A DNA stretch of 32,586 nt from Nitrosomonas sp. Its GTDB lineage: Bacteria; Pseudomonadota; Gammaproteobacteria; Burkholderiales; Nitrosomonadaceae. The notes beneath the pieces are model-generated. The model saw only the letters and a list, made by a program, of their open reading frames with translations. It was not told the origin of the DNA and searched no databases. This document shows, in pieces, positions 7,319 to 14,923 of this stretch. The translations under genes and the position numbers were made by a program. The stretch is from NCBI GenBank assembly GCA_020446045.1, contig JAGRFM010000087.1, forward strand, positions 1 through 32,586. Reading direction: 5' to 3'. Positions within the stretch are counted from its first letter, which is position 1; every line of letters begins with the position of its first letter.

Positions 7319-9301
7319 ATGAAAATCAGATCAGACCTTTTTCAAAAGAATAAACACATGTATTTCTTTCCGATCTTCTTATTGATATTTTCTTTGACGA
7401 GCACCCCGGCTGTCGCGCAGGAAGGTGGTTTCAGTTTATTTTCAAAACTTCAGGAACTGGGCATCAATCTGGGGCAGCAGAATCCGCAGGAATTATTACC
7501 CCCTGATGAAGCATTTCAAATTGCTGTCGACGTACGCGATGCGAGTACGTTGGTTGCCAAATTCACCCCAGCAAAAGATTATTATCTGTATCGCGACAAA
7601 ATAGCTTTTGAGCCGCAGGAATCGGGAACTTTCATCGAAAAAATAACATTGCCTCAAGGCAAGATGAAAGAAGATTTGACCTTTGGATATGTCGAGGTTT
7701 ATTACGAGCCATTTCAGGCGATTATTTCATTGAAACGTGAAGCGCCTGCACCAGAACAACCATTAACACTCGCGGCAACCTATCAGGGATGCAATGAACC
7801 GGTCGGCGTTTGTTACGCGCCAATCAAGAAAGATATCAATCTGACTTTACCTGCATTAAAAGCCATTGATACGGTTGCCAATGCAGTCAGCGGTCATGCG
7901 ACAGCGGCGCCCTACGATGCAACCGCCGATCTTTTTCAAATGCCATCGCAAACCCGCACGCCGGTTATTGAAACCGAAGCCTATAAAATTGACCGCATGT
8001 TCGATACCGGCAATTACTGGCTGATTCTAAGCGGCTTTTTCGGCATCGGTTTATTACTTGCTTTTACGCCATGCGTTTTCCCCATGTTTCCGATTTTATC
8101 CGGCATAATCGCCCGAAGAGGCAAACATCTGACCAAACGGCGCGGCTTTATACTGGCACTGGCTTATGTCATGGGTATGGCTATAACCTATGCTATAGCA
8201 GGCGTTATAGCCGGACTATCCGGTTCCATGTTATCGGCGGCATTGCAGAATGCCTGGGTATTAGGAACTTTTGCATTCATTTTTATACTGCTTTCCTTTT
8301 CCATGTTCGGGTTTTATGATTTACAAATGCCCGGCAGTATTCAAAACAAACTGTCAGAAGAAGCAGGTCATATAAAAGGCGGGCAGTTAACCGGTGTTTT
8401 TGGCATGGGCGCCCTATCCGCTTTGATTGTCGGTCCTTGTGTGGCAGCTCCGCTAGCCGGTGCATTACTCTATATCAGTCAAACCAGCGATGTTGTCCTT
8501 GGCGGTTCCGCCCTATTTGTGATGGCGCTGGGGATGGGCGTCCCGTTACTGTTACTTGGCGCTTCTGCAGGTGCATTGCTTCCCAAAGCCGGTCCCTGGA
8601 TGGAATCGATCAAGCAGTTTTTTGGTGTTTTACTTCTGGCTGTCGCGATCTGGATCATCTCTCCGATCATCAACGAGGTTATCCATATGCTGCTATGGGC
8701 GACTTTGTTAATTATTTCGGCTATTTATATGCATGCCATCGACCCATTGCCACCAAGAGCAACCGGTGTACAGAAATTTCTCAAAGGCGTCGGCGTCATT
8801 TCGTTATTGATGGGCATCGCCCTGTTGATCGGCGTACTTTCCGGTAATCGGGATGTGCTGCAACCTTTATCACAATTCAATATTGCCGCATCCAGCGGTT
8901 TAAAAGACGGCACGATGACTTATGGTTCAACAGGACACATCCCGTTTGAACGGGTAAAAACCATTGCCGAACTGGATGAGCGGATTCAACAAGCCACCGA
9001 TAACAATCAATATGTTATGGTCGATTTCTATGCGGACTGGTGTATCTCGTGCAAGGAAATGGAACGCTTCACGCTGTCAGACGACAAGATCAAGGACAAG
9101 CTTAAAAATGTCATGTTATTACAGGTCGACGTCACGCATGGCACAGCTGATGATGCCGCATTGCTGAAACGTTATAACTTGTTTGGCCCTCCCGGCATCT
9201 TATTTATTGATCGTCAAGGAAACGAAATTCCGGATATTCGCATTATCGGCTTTTTGAATAAAACGGATTTTCTGACGGTACTCAATGCCGTCCTGATATA
9301 G
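7319..9301 (+). CDS. dsbD: Thiol:disulfide interchange protein DsbD
   Basis: DsbD carries electrons from cytoplasmic thioredoxin across the inner membrane to periplasmic oxidoreductases. All three modules are present. After a signal peptide ending near PAVA comes the periplasmic alpha domain, with its pair in YQGCNEPVGVCYAP (about C158/C165). The membrane domain has about eight helices and its two cysteines in TPCVFPMFP (about 252) and VGPCVAAPLAG (about 374). The C-terminal thioredoxin-like domain has WCISC (about 575/578). About 660 residues, slightly longer than the E. coli protein. The start is uncertain: TTG 7292, ATG 7307, ATG 7319 and ATG 7358 are in frame. I chose 7319 because it gives a signal peptide with a basic N-region. 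A TlpA-like thioredoxin gene follows and is a likely electron acceptor. Confidence 0.95.
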   Translation: MKIRSDLFQKNKHMYFFPIFLLIFSLTSTPAVAQEGGFSLFSKLQELGINLGQQNPQELLPPDEAFQIAVDVRDASTLVAKFTPAKDYYLYRDKIAFEPQESGTFIEKITLPQGKMKEDLTFGYVEVYYEPFQAIISLKREAPAPEQPLTLAATYQGCNEPVGVCYAPIKKDINLTLPALKAIDTVANAVSGHATAAPYDATADLFQMPSQTRTPVIETEAYKIDRMFDTGNYWLILSGFFGIGLLLAFTPCVFPMFPILSGIIARRGKHLTKRRGFILALAYVMGMAITYAIAGVIAGLSGSMLSAALQNAWVLGTFAFIFILLSFSMFGFYDLQMPGSIQNKLSEEAGHIKGGQLTGVFGMGALSALIVGPCVAAPLAGALLYISQTSDVVLGGSALFVMALGMGVPLLLLGASAGALLPKAGPWMESIKQFFGVLLLAVAIWIISPIINEVIHMLLWATLLIISAIYMHAIDPLPPRATGVQKFLKGVGVISLLMGIALLIGVLSGNRDVLQPLSQFNIAASSGLKDGTMTYGSTGHIPFERVKTIAELDERIQQATDNNQYVMVDFYADWCISCKEMERFTLSDDKIKDKLKNVMLLQVDVTHGTADDAALLKRYNLFGPPGILFIDRQGNEIPDIRIIGFLNKTDFLTVLNAVLI

Positions 9302-9341
9302 AATATACTTATCTTTTAATTAACGTATTCGTTTAAATTTC

Positions 9342-9938
9342 ATGCCCAAACTAAACCAGATTATCTTATTTAGCGCCGCGGCCATCGTTGCCTTAAGCGC
9401 TGGCGCATGGTTCCGTGCGCATTTTATGGACGGCCCGCAACCGCCATTACCGGAGGAAGTAAGCAAGCAAGGTGCAAAAGCCATATTATCAGCAAATTTG
9501 CCCGATATTGACGGACAACTGCAAACCGTTTCCCAATGGCAAGGCAACGTCCTGGTGGTTAATTTCTGGGCAACCTGGTGCACACCCTGCCGTGAGGAAA
9601 TCCCCGAGTTCATTGATATGCAGAACAAATTTGCCGAGCAGGGGTTAATATTTATCGGTATCGCAATTGATCGCGAGGATAAAGTGATTTCCTACGCGAA
9701 TGAATTTGGCATCAATTATCCTGTGTTAATCGGCGGACTGGAAGGCATGTCTTTTGCCGAAGCGGCAGGTAATCAAATGTCCGTGCTGCCTTATACCGTT
9801 GTTTTTGATCGTCGCGGCAATATCGCCGAGACATTTCTAGGCCGTGTTCATCAACATACGCTGGAAAAAATAGTTATTCCATTATTACAAGAACAAGCTG
9901 ATACTTTACCGGTTGAACAAACACAAGCGGCTTTATAG
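9342..9938 (+). CDS. Membrane-anchored TlpA/ResA-type thioredoxin
   Basis: This 198-residue protein has an N-terminal membrane anchor (about 5-24) and a periplasmic AhpC/TSA-Redoxin type thioredoxin domain. The active site is WCTPC (C80, C83) in VVNFWATWCTPCREEIPEF, and the expected cis-proline lies in SVLPYTVVFDRRG. Such proteins reduce disulfides in the periplasm, for example on apocytochromes c or copper-binding proteins. The gene starts 40 bp after dsbD, which would supply its electrons. Which partner it reduces cannot be told from the sequence; the c-type cytochrome and copper proteins encoded at 11070-12555 are plausible clients. Confidence 0.9.
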   Translation: MPKLNQIILFSAAAIVALSAGAWFRAHFMDGPQPPLPEEVSKQGAKAILSANLPDIDGQLQTVSQWQGNVLVVNFWATWCTPCREEIPEFIDMQNKFAEQGLIFIGIAIDREDKVISYANEFGINYPVLIGGLEGMSFAEAAGNQMSVLPYTVVFDRRGNIAETFLGRVHQHTLEKIVIPLLQEQADTLPVEQTQAAL

Positions 9939-9993
9939 ACCAACGCTACGCAGGTATATACTTGTATTTTATCAATAGGATATTGCGCTTTGT

Positions 9994-10890
9994 TCAGATA
10001 TTCTGATCTGATTTCGCCAACAATGGCGAAATCATTTCGTCAACAGATGGTTCAAATATTTCCTCATCAAAAGCAATATCACCATCAGCGACCGGGCCTC
10101 CTTGCATTTTCAATCCTTTAAAATCAAATCGGCTGGGATCGGCCAGATGCGACAACTGCACATTCTGCATCGCTCTGAACATGGTTTCCAGTCTGCCGGG
10201 AAATCGCTTGTCCCATTGTTGCAGCATTTCCTTGATGATTTGCCGTTGCAAATTGGGTTGAGACCCACATAAATTACACGGGATAATGGGAAAACCGGCA
10301 CTATGCGCATAGGCAGCCAGATCTTTTTCCTTGCAGTAGGCCAGTGGGCGGATAACGATGTGATTACCGTCATCGCTGATCAGTTTGGGCGGCATGGCTT
10401 TGAGCTTGCCACCATAAAACATATTCAAAAAAAGGGTTTCCAAAATATCATCGCGATGATGCCCGAGCGCAATTTTGGTCGCACCCAATTCTCCGGCGAC
10501 ACGATATAAAACGCCGCGGCGCAGTCTTGAACAAAGACTGCAGGTTGTTTTCCCTTCAGGAATAACCCGTTTAACAACGCTATAGGTATCCTGTTCAACA
10601 ATCCGAAAAGGTACACCGATTTGAGTCAGGTAGCCCGGCAAGACGTCTGCTGGAAAACCCGGCTGTTTCTGATCCAGATTGACGGCGATCAATTCAAAGT
10701 GTGATGGCGCATGTACCTGAAGATTCAACAAAATATCCAGCAATACATAGCTATCCTTTCCTCCGGACAGGCATACCATGACAAGATCACCGTCTTCAAT
10801 CATATTAAAATCGACAATAGCCTTTCCAACCAGACGCCTTAAGCGTTTGTGCAGCTTGTTGGCGTTATAGTGTACTTTTCGATTATGCAT
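9994..10890 (-). CDS. ttcA: tRNA 2-thiocytidine synthetase TtcA
   Basis: This 298-residue cytosolic enzyme thiolates cytidine 32 in certain tRNAs, using ATP and an iron-sulfur cluster. The PP-loop ATP site SGGKDS is at 42-47. The two characteristic CxxC pairs are [12 protein letters not shown] (C117, C120) and [10 protein letters not shown] (C205, C208), which place it in TtcA rather than TilS or MnmA. The [12 protein letters not shown] motif is also present. Length is typical of the family. The ATG at 10890 opens onto a 179-bp region shared with the divergent copper-protein gene. It converges with the TlpA-like gene, 55 bp apart, with no obvious terminator between them. Confidence 0.96.
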   Translation of the reverse strand: MHNRKVHYNANKLHKRLRRLVGKAIVDFNMIEDGDLVMVCLSGGKDSYVLLDILLNLQVHAPSHFELIAVNLDQKQPGFPADVLPGYLTQIGVPFRIVEQDTYSVVKRVIPEGKTTCSLCSRLRRGVLYRVAGELGATKIALGHHRDDILETLFLNMFYGGKLKAMPPKLISDDGNHIVIRPLAYCKEKDLAAYAHSAGFPIIPCNLCGSQPNLQRQIIKEMLQQWDKRFPGRLETMFRAMQNVQLSHLADPSRFDFKGLKMQGGPVADGDIAFDEEIFEPSVDEMISPLLAKSDQNI

Positions 10891-11069
10891 CAGTTGAAAA
10901 TGAATTTAGAAGAGGTCGTGTATAATGGACACGATGATGAGAACGATTTAGCATTACTGGTTTCTAATGAGACAAGTACTGAAGGAAGTTCAGCAACCAA
11001 GTCAATCAAAACAAATTGATTTAGAAATCCAAATTAAGATATCCAACTCAGCAAAAATAGTTCAATAAA

Positions 11070-11528
11070 ATGATTCAATCCAAGTCGTTTATTATACCAT
11101 TGTTTATAATTCTAACCCTGGCCCAAACTGCTTTTGCAGAGAGCGAAAGTGAAGCAGAAGCCATTGGAAGTCCTGGAACTGCCAGTGATGTTTCGCGAGA
11201 AATTAAAGTAACGCAAATTGACAATATGTTCTTACCGAATGAAATCTGGGTTACTGAAGGTGAAACCATTCGGTTTGTCGTCAACAATAAAGGCGAGCGT
11301 CAACATGAATTCTTGATTGGAAGTATGCATGATCTGAGAAAAGCAGCCAAAATGAGGCGCAATCACCCGGATGACCAACCTGCAAGCATTGGTATGATCA
11401 GACTGCAACCTGGTGAACAGAAAGAAATCATTTGGAAATTTGATCATGCAGGAGAAATTGACTTTGCTTGTCCTTTACCCGGCCATTTCAAAGGAATGCG
11501 TGGAAAAATTTATGTGGAGAAAAAATGA
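11070..11528 (+). CDS. Periplasmic type-1 copper protein (cupredoxin)
   Basis: This 152-residue protein has a Sec signal peptide cleaved near AFA-ESE, an acidic serine-rich linker, and a plastocyanin-like domain. Copper ligands are visible: H79 in ERQHEF, C134 and H139 in FACPLPGHFKGM, and M143. It resembles the small plastocyanin-like proteins of copper-resistance loci more than a dedicated azurin, and could carry electrons or bind copper in the periplasm. Its TGA overlaps the ATG of the DUF411 gene by 4 nt (ATGA), so the two are translationally coupled. No clear ribosome site precedes the ATG at 11070. The region before it has a TATAAT at 10921 without a well-placed -35. Confidence 0.88.
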   Translation: MIQSKSFIIPLFIILTLAQTAFAESESEAEAIGSPGTASDVSREIKVTQIDNMFLPNEIWVTEGETIRFVVNNKGERQHEFLIGSMHDLRKAAKMRRNHPDDQPASIGMIRLQPGEQKEIIWKFDHAGEIDFACPLPGHFKGMRGKIYVEKK

Positions 11529-12073
11529 AAAAACAGATATGTAATGTAGTAACTGGATCTATTCTAACTTTTAGCCTGTTAGGCATAAGCCTCCAACTGA
11601 TGGCAACCACAACTGTCGAGGTTTACAAAAGTCCAACCTGCGGTTGCTGCTCGAAATGGGTCGATCATATGAAAGCGCATGGATTTAATGTCGTGACAAA
11701 AGATGTCGGCAATAAGGAAATACGCAAGAAAGTCGGTATGTCTGAGTCACTGGGATCTTGCCATACTGCATTAGTCAATGGCTATGTCATGGAAGGTCAT
11801 ATTCCCGCTCCCGATATTATCCGTTTTCTCCGCGAAAAACCCGATGCACTTGGCCTGGCAGTACCGGATATGCCACATGGTTCTCCTGGTATGGAAGGAC
11901 AACGTGTTGATCCTTACAACGTCCTTAAAGTTAATGCGCCTGGTCAAACGCGCAGGGATGCTGAAATATACAGCCGGCATAATGTCCCCCAAGCACAAAG
12001 GGAAGCCCCATCCGCAGCAGCAACTGCCACGCAATCCGATGAGGGGGCATCCATTATGCGTTTGAAACACTAA
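11525..12073 (+). CDS. DUF411 exported metal-binding protein
   Basis: This 182-residue protein has a signal peptide (cleavage near LMA-TTT) and a complete DUF411 domain. It shows VYKSPTCGCCSKWVDHM (C39, C41, C42), then LGSCHTALV (C79-H80) and GHIPAPDI, and later GLAVPDMPHGSPGME and DPYNVL. DUF411 proteins are repeatedly found with copper and other metal resistance genes, and the conserved Cys/His residues suggest metal binding. The roughly 30 residues after the usual domain end (from about 152) are alanine- and glutamine-rich and look like an unstructured tail. The ATG at 11525 overlaps the copper-protein stop by 4 nt. A longer frame starting at 11468 would remove the signal peptide context and is not favoured. 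Confidence 0.9.
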   Translation: MKKQICNVVTGSILTFSLLGISLQLMATTTVEVYKSPTCGCCSKWVDHMKAHGFNVVTKDVGNKEIRKKVGMSESLGSCHTALVNGYVMEGHIPAPDIIRFLREKPDALGLAVPDMPHGSPGMEGQRVDPYNVLKVNAPGQTRRDAEIYSRHNVPQAQREAPSAAATATQSDEGASIMRLKH

Positions 12074-12087
12074 CTATTCAGCCGATC

Positions 12088-12555
12088 ATGTCGATTCGAT
12101 TTCTTTTGCTATTGAGTGGCTATCTGCTTCTTTCCGGCTGTCAAGATACGTCACAATCAGAATCCCGTTCACTCAGCGATATTTTAAATATGAATACTGA
12201 TCGGGTTGTACGGGATTTTGATTCTGAACAAATACAGCGTGGATCGGATATATTTCATATCCACTGCGCCGGTTGTCACGGCGAAAATGCCGCTGGTACT
12301 CCGGATTGGCGCACTCCCAATTCTGATGGGCGGTTCCCACCGCCCCCACTTAACGGTACCGCTCATGCCTGGCATCATTCGACAGCAGTATTAACAAAAA
12401 CCATACTTAAAGGCGGCCCGCCGGAATTCAGTTCGATGCCCGCATGGGAAGGTATCCTAACCGAGCAACAAGTCGACGATATTGTGGTATGGATTAAATC
12501 ATTATGGCCCGAAGATATCTACACAACCTGGTACCATAATTTTGAAGAAAAATAA
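12088..12555 (+). CDS. Class I c-type cytochrome lipoprotein
   Basis: This 155-residue protein begins with a lipoprotein signal peptide whose lipobox is LLSGC (C18). It has one haem c site, HCAGCHGENAAG (C60, C63, H64), and a likely distal ligand in FSSMPAW (M117). A C-terminal helix (EQQVDDIVVWIKSLWP) completes a monohaem cytochrome c fold. It should be anchored to a membrane facing the periplasm and move single electrons. It starts 14 bp after the DUF411 gene and is part of the same operon, which hints that the three proteins act together in periplasmic copper/electron chemistry. The exact partner is unknown. Just 14 bases after its stop begins the mobile element. Confidence 0.9.
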   Translation: MSIRFLLLLSGYLLLSGCQDTSQSESRSLSDILNMNTDRVVRDFDSEQIQRGSDIFHIHCAGCHGENAAGTPDWRTPNSDGRFPPPPLNGTAHAWHHSTAVLTKTILKGGPPEFSSMPAWEGILTEQQVDDIVVWIKSLWPEDIYTTWYHNFEEK

Positions 12556-12569
12556 TATGTACTGCTTTA

Positions 12570-12839
12570 GGGGGTGTCGTCATGTGTTATGCACAATTCT
12601 GTTTGTTTTTCGGACAAAAGAATCAAGTTTTTGGGCCGAAGGACATGCTGAAGCATATTCAAGGTGCAAAAACGACGATAATTTTGTTCGAAAAGCAAAC
12701 CCGGAGGGCGTGGCATATTTTTGCACCTGCTTGTTCAAGGTACTTGGACATAGCTAAGGCTATGCCCTGCGCACTTTTCACAAACATTCATCAAAAATCT
12801 GCACACGCATAAATGCACATAACACATGACGACACCCCC
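12570..12839. mobile_element. MITE-like element with perfect 25-bp inverted ends
   Basis: Bases 12567-12591 and 12818-12842 are perfect inverted copies. The ends read inward from TTAGGGGGTGTCGTC. The simplest reading is a 270-bp element beginning with GGGGG, flanked on both sides by TA (12568-12569 and 12840-12841), the target duplication made by IS630/Tc1-mariner type transposases. No transposase gene fits inside. The interior holds a second inverted repeat (AGGTGCAAAAA at 12662-12672, its complement at 12718-12728) and a CATAGC-TAAG-GCTATG palindrome near 12750. It fills the gap between the cytochrome gene and guanine deaminase. An open frame runs most of its length but is probably not a gene. 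Confidence 0.82.
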
Positions 12840-12845
12840 TAACAA

Positions 12846-14228
12846 TTGATACCATCACAAAATGACATAACCCTTCAACCTAAAGCTATACGAGGATCAT
12901 TGTTTTTTCTCGTATCCGATCCAGGCACAGCAATCGATCCAGGTAATGCTTATCGCTATTATGAAGATGGCATACTGGTTTTAAATAGCGATGGCTATAT
13001 CGCCGATATCGGTTCAGCCGAGCATATTCAGTCCCGCTATACGTTTGCTCCCCATGAAATCATCGACTATAGTGGAAAATTCGTTGTTCCGGGATTTATA
13101 GACGCACACCTTCATTACCCACAAACTGAAATTATTGCTTCATATGGCCATCAGCTCATGCAGTGGCTGGAACATTATGCCTTCCGGGCAGAAAAAAGAT
13201 TTGCTGATAAAACCTATGCGGAAACGATAAGCCGATTTTTCTTTAATGAACTATTACGAAACGGCACAACCACCGCATTGATCTTTGGTACGGTTCATCA
13301 AGTTTCCGTCGAGGCGCTGTTTGAAGAAGCCGAAAAACTGAATATGCGCATCATCGGCGGCAAAGTCATGATGGACCGCAATGCCCCAAAATCATTACTG
13401 GATTCACCCGAAAGCGCCTACACCGAAAGTAAGGGTCTGATTGAAACCTGGCACAACAAACGTGGTCGTATACACTATGCTGTTACGCCACGCTTTGCAA
13501 TCACGAGTAGTGAAGCGCAGCTTAAAGCAGCACAACAGCTCTACCATGAATTTGATGAAGTTTATCTACATACGCATGTTTCAGAGAATTGGGATGAAAT
13601 AGAACAGATCAAACAGCTTTTTCCTTCATCAACATCTTATCTGAATGTTTACAATGATTTTGGCCTTGTCGGACCCAGGGCAATTTTTGCGCATGGCATT
13701 CACCTGTCTAAAGCCGAATTTGATCTTCTTGCAGAAAAAGAGGCAGCTATTGCATTTTGCCCGACTTCGAATTTGTTTCTTGGCAGTGGATTGTTTAATT
13801 TCACTCAGGCACAGCATGCCGGTATCCGGCTTGCATTAGGTTCAGACATCGGTGCCGGAACCAGTTTTTCCCTATTAAAAACTATGGCTGAAGCCTATAA
13901 AGTCGTTCAACTGCAGAAAAAAAATCCTGCTGAATCTGGAAAACAAACTGAACTCACACCTTTTAAAGCTTTTTATTTAGCCACACTAGGAGCTGCCAAA
14001 GCACTTCACATCGAAAATAAGATTGGTTCCTTGCATCCAGGAAAAGAAGGTGACTTTATCGTATTGAACCCCAATGCCACGCCACTGATGCGTTTACGCA
14101 TGCAAACAGCGCAATCATTAGCTGAACGATTATTTGCTTTCATGATGCTGGCTGATGACCGGGCTGTCGAAGCAGTTTATCTAATGGGCAAGCGTTGGAT
14201 CGCACCGGATGTTAATCGCTTCCCATAA
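12846..14228 (+). CDS. guaD: Guanine deaminase
   Basis: This roughly 460-residue amidohydrolase turns guanine into xanthine and ammonia. It has the metal site DAHLHYP (H88, H90), the family segment RNGTTTALIFGTVH, AGKVMMDRNAP-like GKVMMDRNAPKSLL, the histidine in YLHTHVSEN, FAHGIHL, FCPTSNLFLGSGLF and the metal-binding aspartate in LGSDIGAGTSF. It matches E. coli GuaD closely along the whole length, including the N-terminal KAIRGS. No ATG is available near the N-terminus. TTG at 12846 is the only plausible start, and an in-frame TAA sits two codons before it. That TTG lies 4 bases after the mobile element, and the bases before it are CCCCCT-rich with no ribosome site. Expression may therefore be altered or reduced. 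Confidence 0.93.
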   Translation: MIPSQNDITLQPKAIRGSLFFLVSDPGTAIDPGNAYRYYEDGILVLNSDGYIADIGSAEHIQSRYTFAPHEIIDYSGKFVVPGFIDAHLHYPQTEIIASYGHQLMQWLEHYAFRAEKRFADKTYAETISRFFFNELLRNGTTTALIFGTVHQVSVEALFEEAEKLNMRIIGGKVMMDRNAPKSLLDSPESAYTESKGLIETWHNKRGRIHYAVTPRFAITSSEAQLKAAQQLYHEFDEVYLHTHVSENWDEIEQIKQLFPSSTSYLNVYNDFGLVGPRAIFAHGIHLSKAEFDLLAEKEAAIAFCPTSNLFLGSGLFNFTQAQHAGIRLALGSDIGAGTSFSLLKTMAEAYKVVQLQKKNPAESGKQTELTPFKAFYLATLGAAKALHIENKIGSLHPGKEGDFIVLNPNATPLMRLRMQTAQSLAERLFAFMMLADDRAVEAVYLMGKRWIAPDVNRFP

Positions 14229-14343
14229 AACGTATACCGAATACATAGAACTGTCAGAAACAATTTAGTTATACTATGGTGCTATTAATACCTGTAAACA
14301 CTTAAAACAATAATTACTATCATTTTAATCAATGATCGATATC

Positions 14344-14370
14344 AAACCATTTTAGAATGGTTTTATTATT
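14344..14370 (+). terminator. Weak intrinsic terminator after guaD
   Basis: AAACCATT (14344-14351) and AATGGTTT (14356-14363) form a perfect 8-bp stem with a TTAG loop, followed by a T-rich stretch with two interrupting A's. It lies about 115 bp after guaD and just before the next gene. The stem is AT-rich, so termination may be weak. Confidence 0.45.
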
Positions 14371-14413
14371 TTCACCTTATACTATCTGAACAATTACACA
14401 TATGGAGTAAATC

Positions 14414-14893
14414 ATGACCACAGTTGGCGCACGTTTGAATCGTCTTATCGAAGAAAAAGAACATGACACATACCGGACAAAAGGAAAACTTTCAGAACCT
14501 ACCGTTTGCCCAAGCTGTAGCGCGGTCTATCATAAAGGTCACTGGCAATGGATAGATGTGCCACAAGGTGCAGAAGAGCATAAATGTCCGGCCTGTCTAC
14601 GCATTGAAGATAATGTACCTTGCGGCTATGTCAGTATTAGTGGAGCATTTTATAAACAACATAAAGATGAAATCATGGGATTAATCCGCAACAAGGAAAA
14701 TCGTGAAAAGACCGGACATCCCTTAAATCGCATCATGAATATGGTGGAAACAGCTGATGGTCTTGAAATCACAACTACCGACATGCATCTCCCGCGCGAT
14801 ATTGGTGTTGCGTTAGAACATGCCTATGAGGGCGAATTGGATTACCACTACGAAGCTGAGAGCAACATCCTGAGAGTTAAGTGGTCACGGTAA
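14414..14893 (+). CDS. BCAM0308-family zinc-ribbon protein
   Basis: This 159-residue soluble protein has two CxxC pairs near the N-terminus, TVCPSCSAVY (about C32, C35) and HKCPACLRIED (about C57, C60), which should bind one zinc ion, as in the archaeal/eukaryotic NMD3 N-terminal ribbon it resembles. The rest includes a HPLNRIMNMVE segment and a C-terminal HYEAESNILRVKW strand pattern. Proteins of this type (BCAM0308 family) occur in many beta- and other proteobacteria; their function is not established. The ATG has a good ribosome site (GGAG about 7 nt before), and the gene appears to be its own transcription unit after a weak terminator. Confidence 0.85.
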   Translation: MTTVGARLNRLIEEKEHDTYRTKGKLSEPTVCPSCSAVYHKGHWQWIDVPQGAEEHKCPACLRIEDNVPCGYVSISGAFYKQHKDEIMGLIRNKENREKTGHPLNRIMNMVETADGLEITTTDMHLPRDIGVALEHAYEGELDYHYEAESNILRVKWSR

Positions 14894-14923
14894 CGAATTT
14901 TAAACGCCGACTGACACTCAATA

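Noticed and set aside
10894-10926. TTGAAA and TATAAT as a promoter for the copper-protein operon
   Set aside because: The -10 is perfect but the spacer is 21 bp, too long for a standard promoter, and the start would be about 140 bp before the gene.
10885-11019. 44-codon frame ([15 protein letters not shown]...) between ttcA and the copper-protein gene
   Set aside because: No ribosome site, overlaps the ttcA start on the other strand, and I recognise no similarity. It could still be a small acidic protein, but support is too weak.
12582-12812. 76-codon open frame inside the mobile element
   Set aside because: It runs from one inverted end to the other, has no ribosome site and resembles no transposase; the end repeats alone explain much of it.
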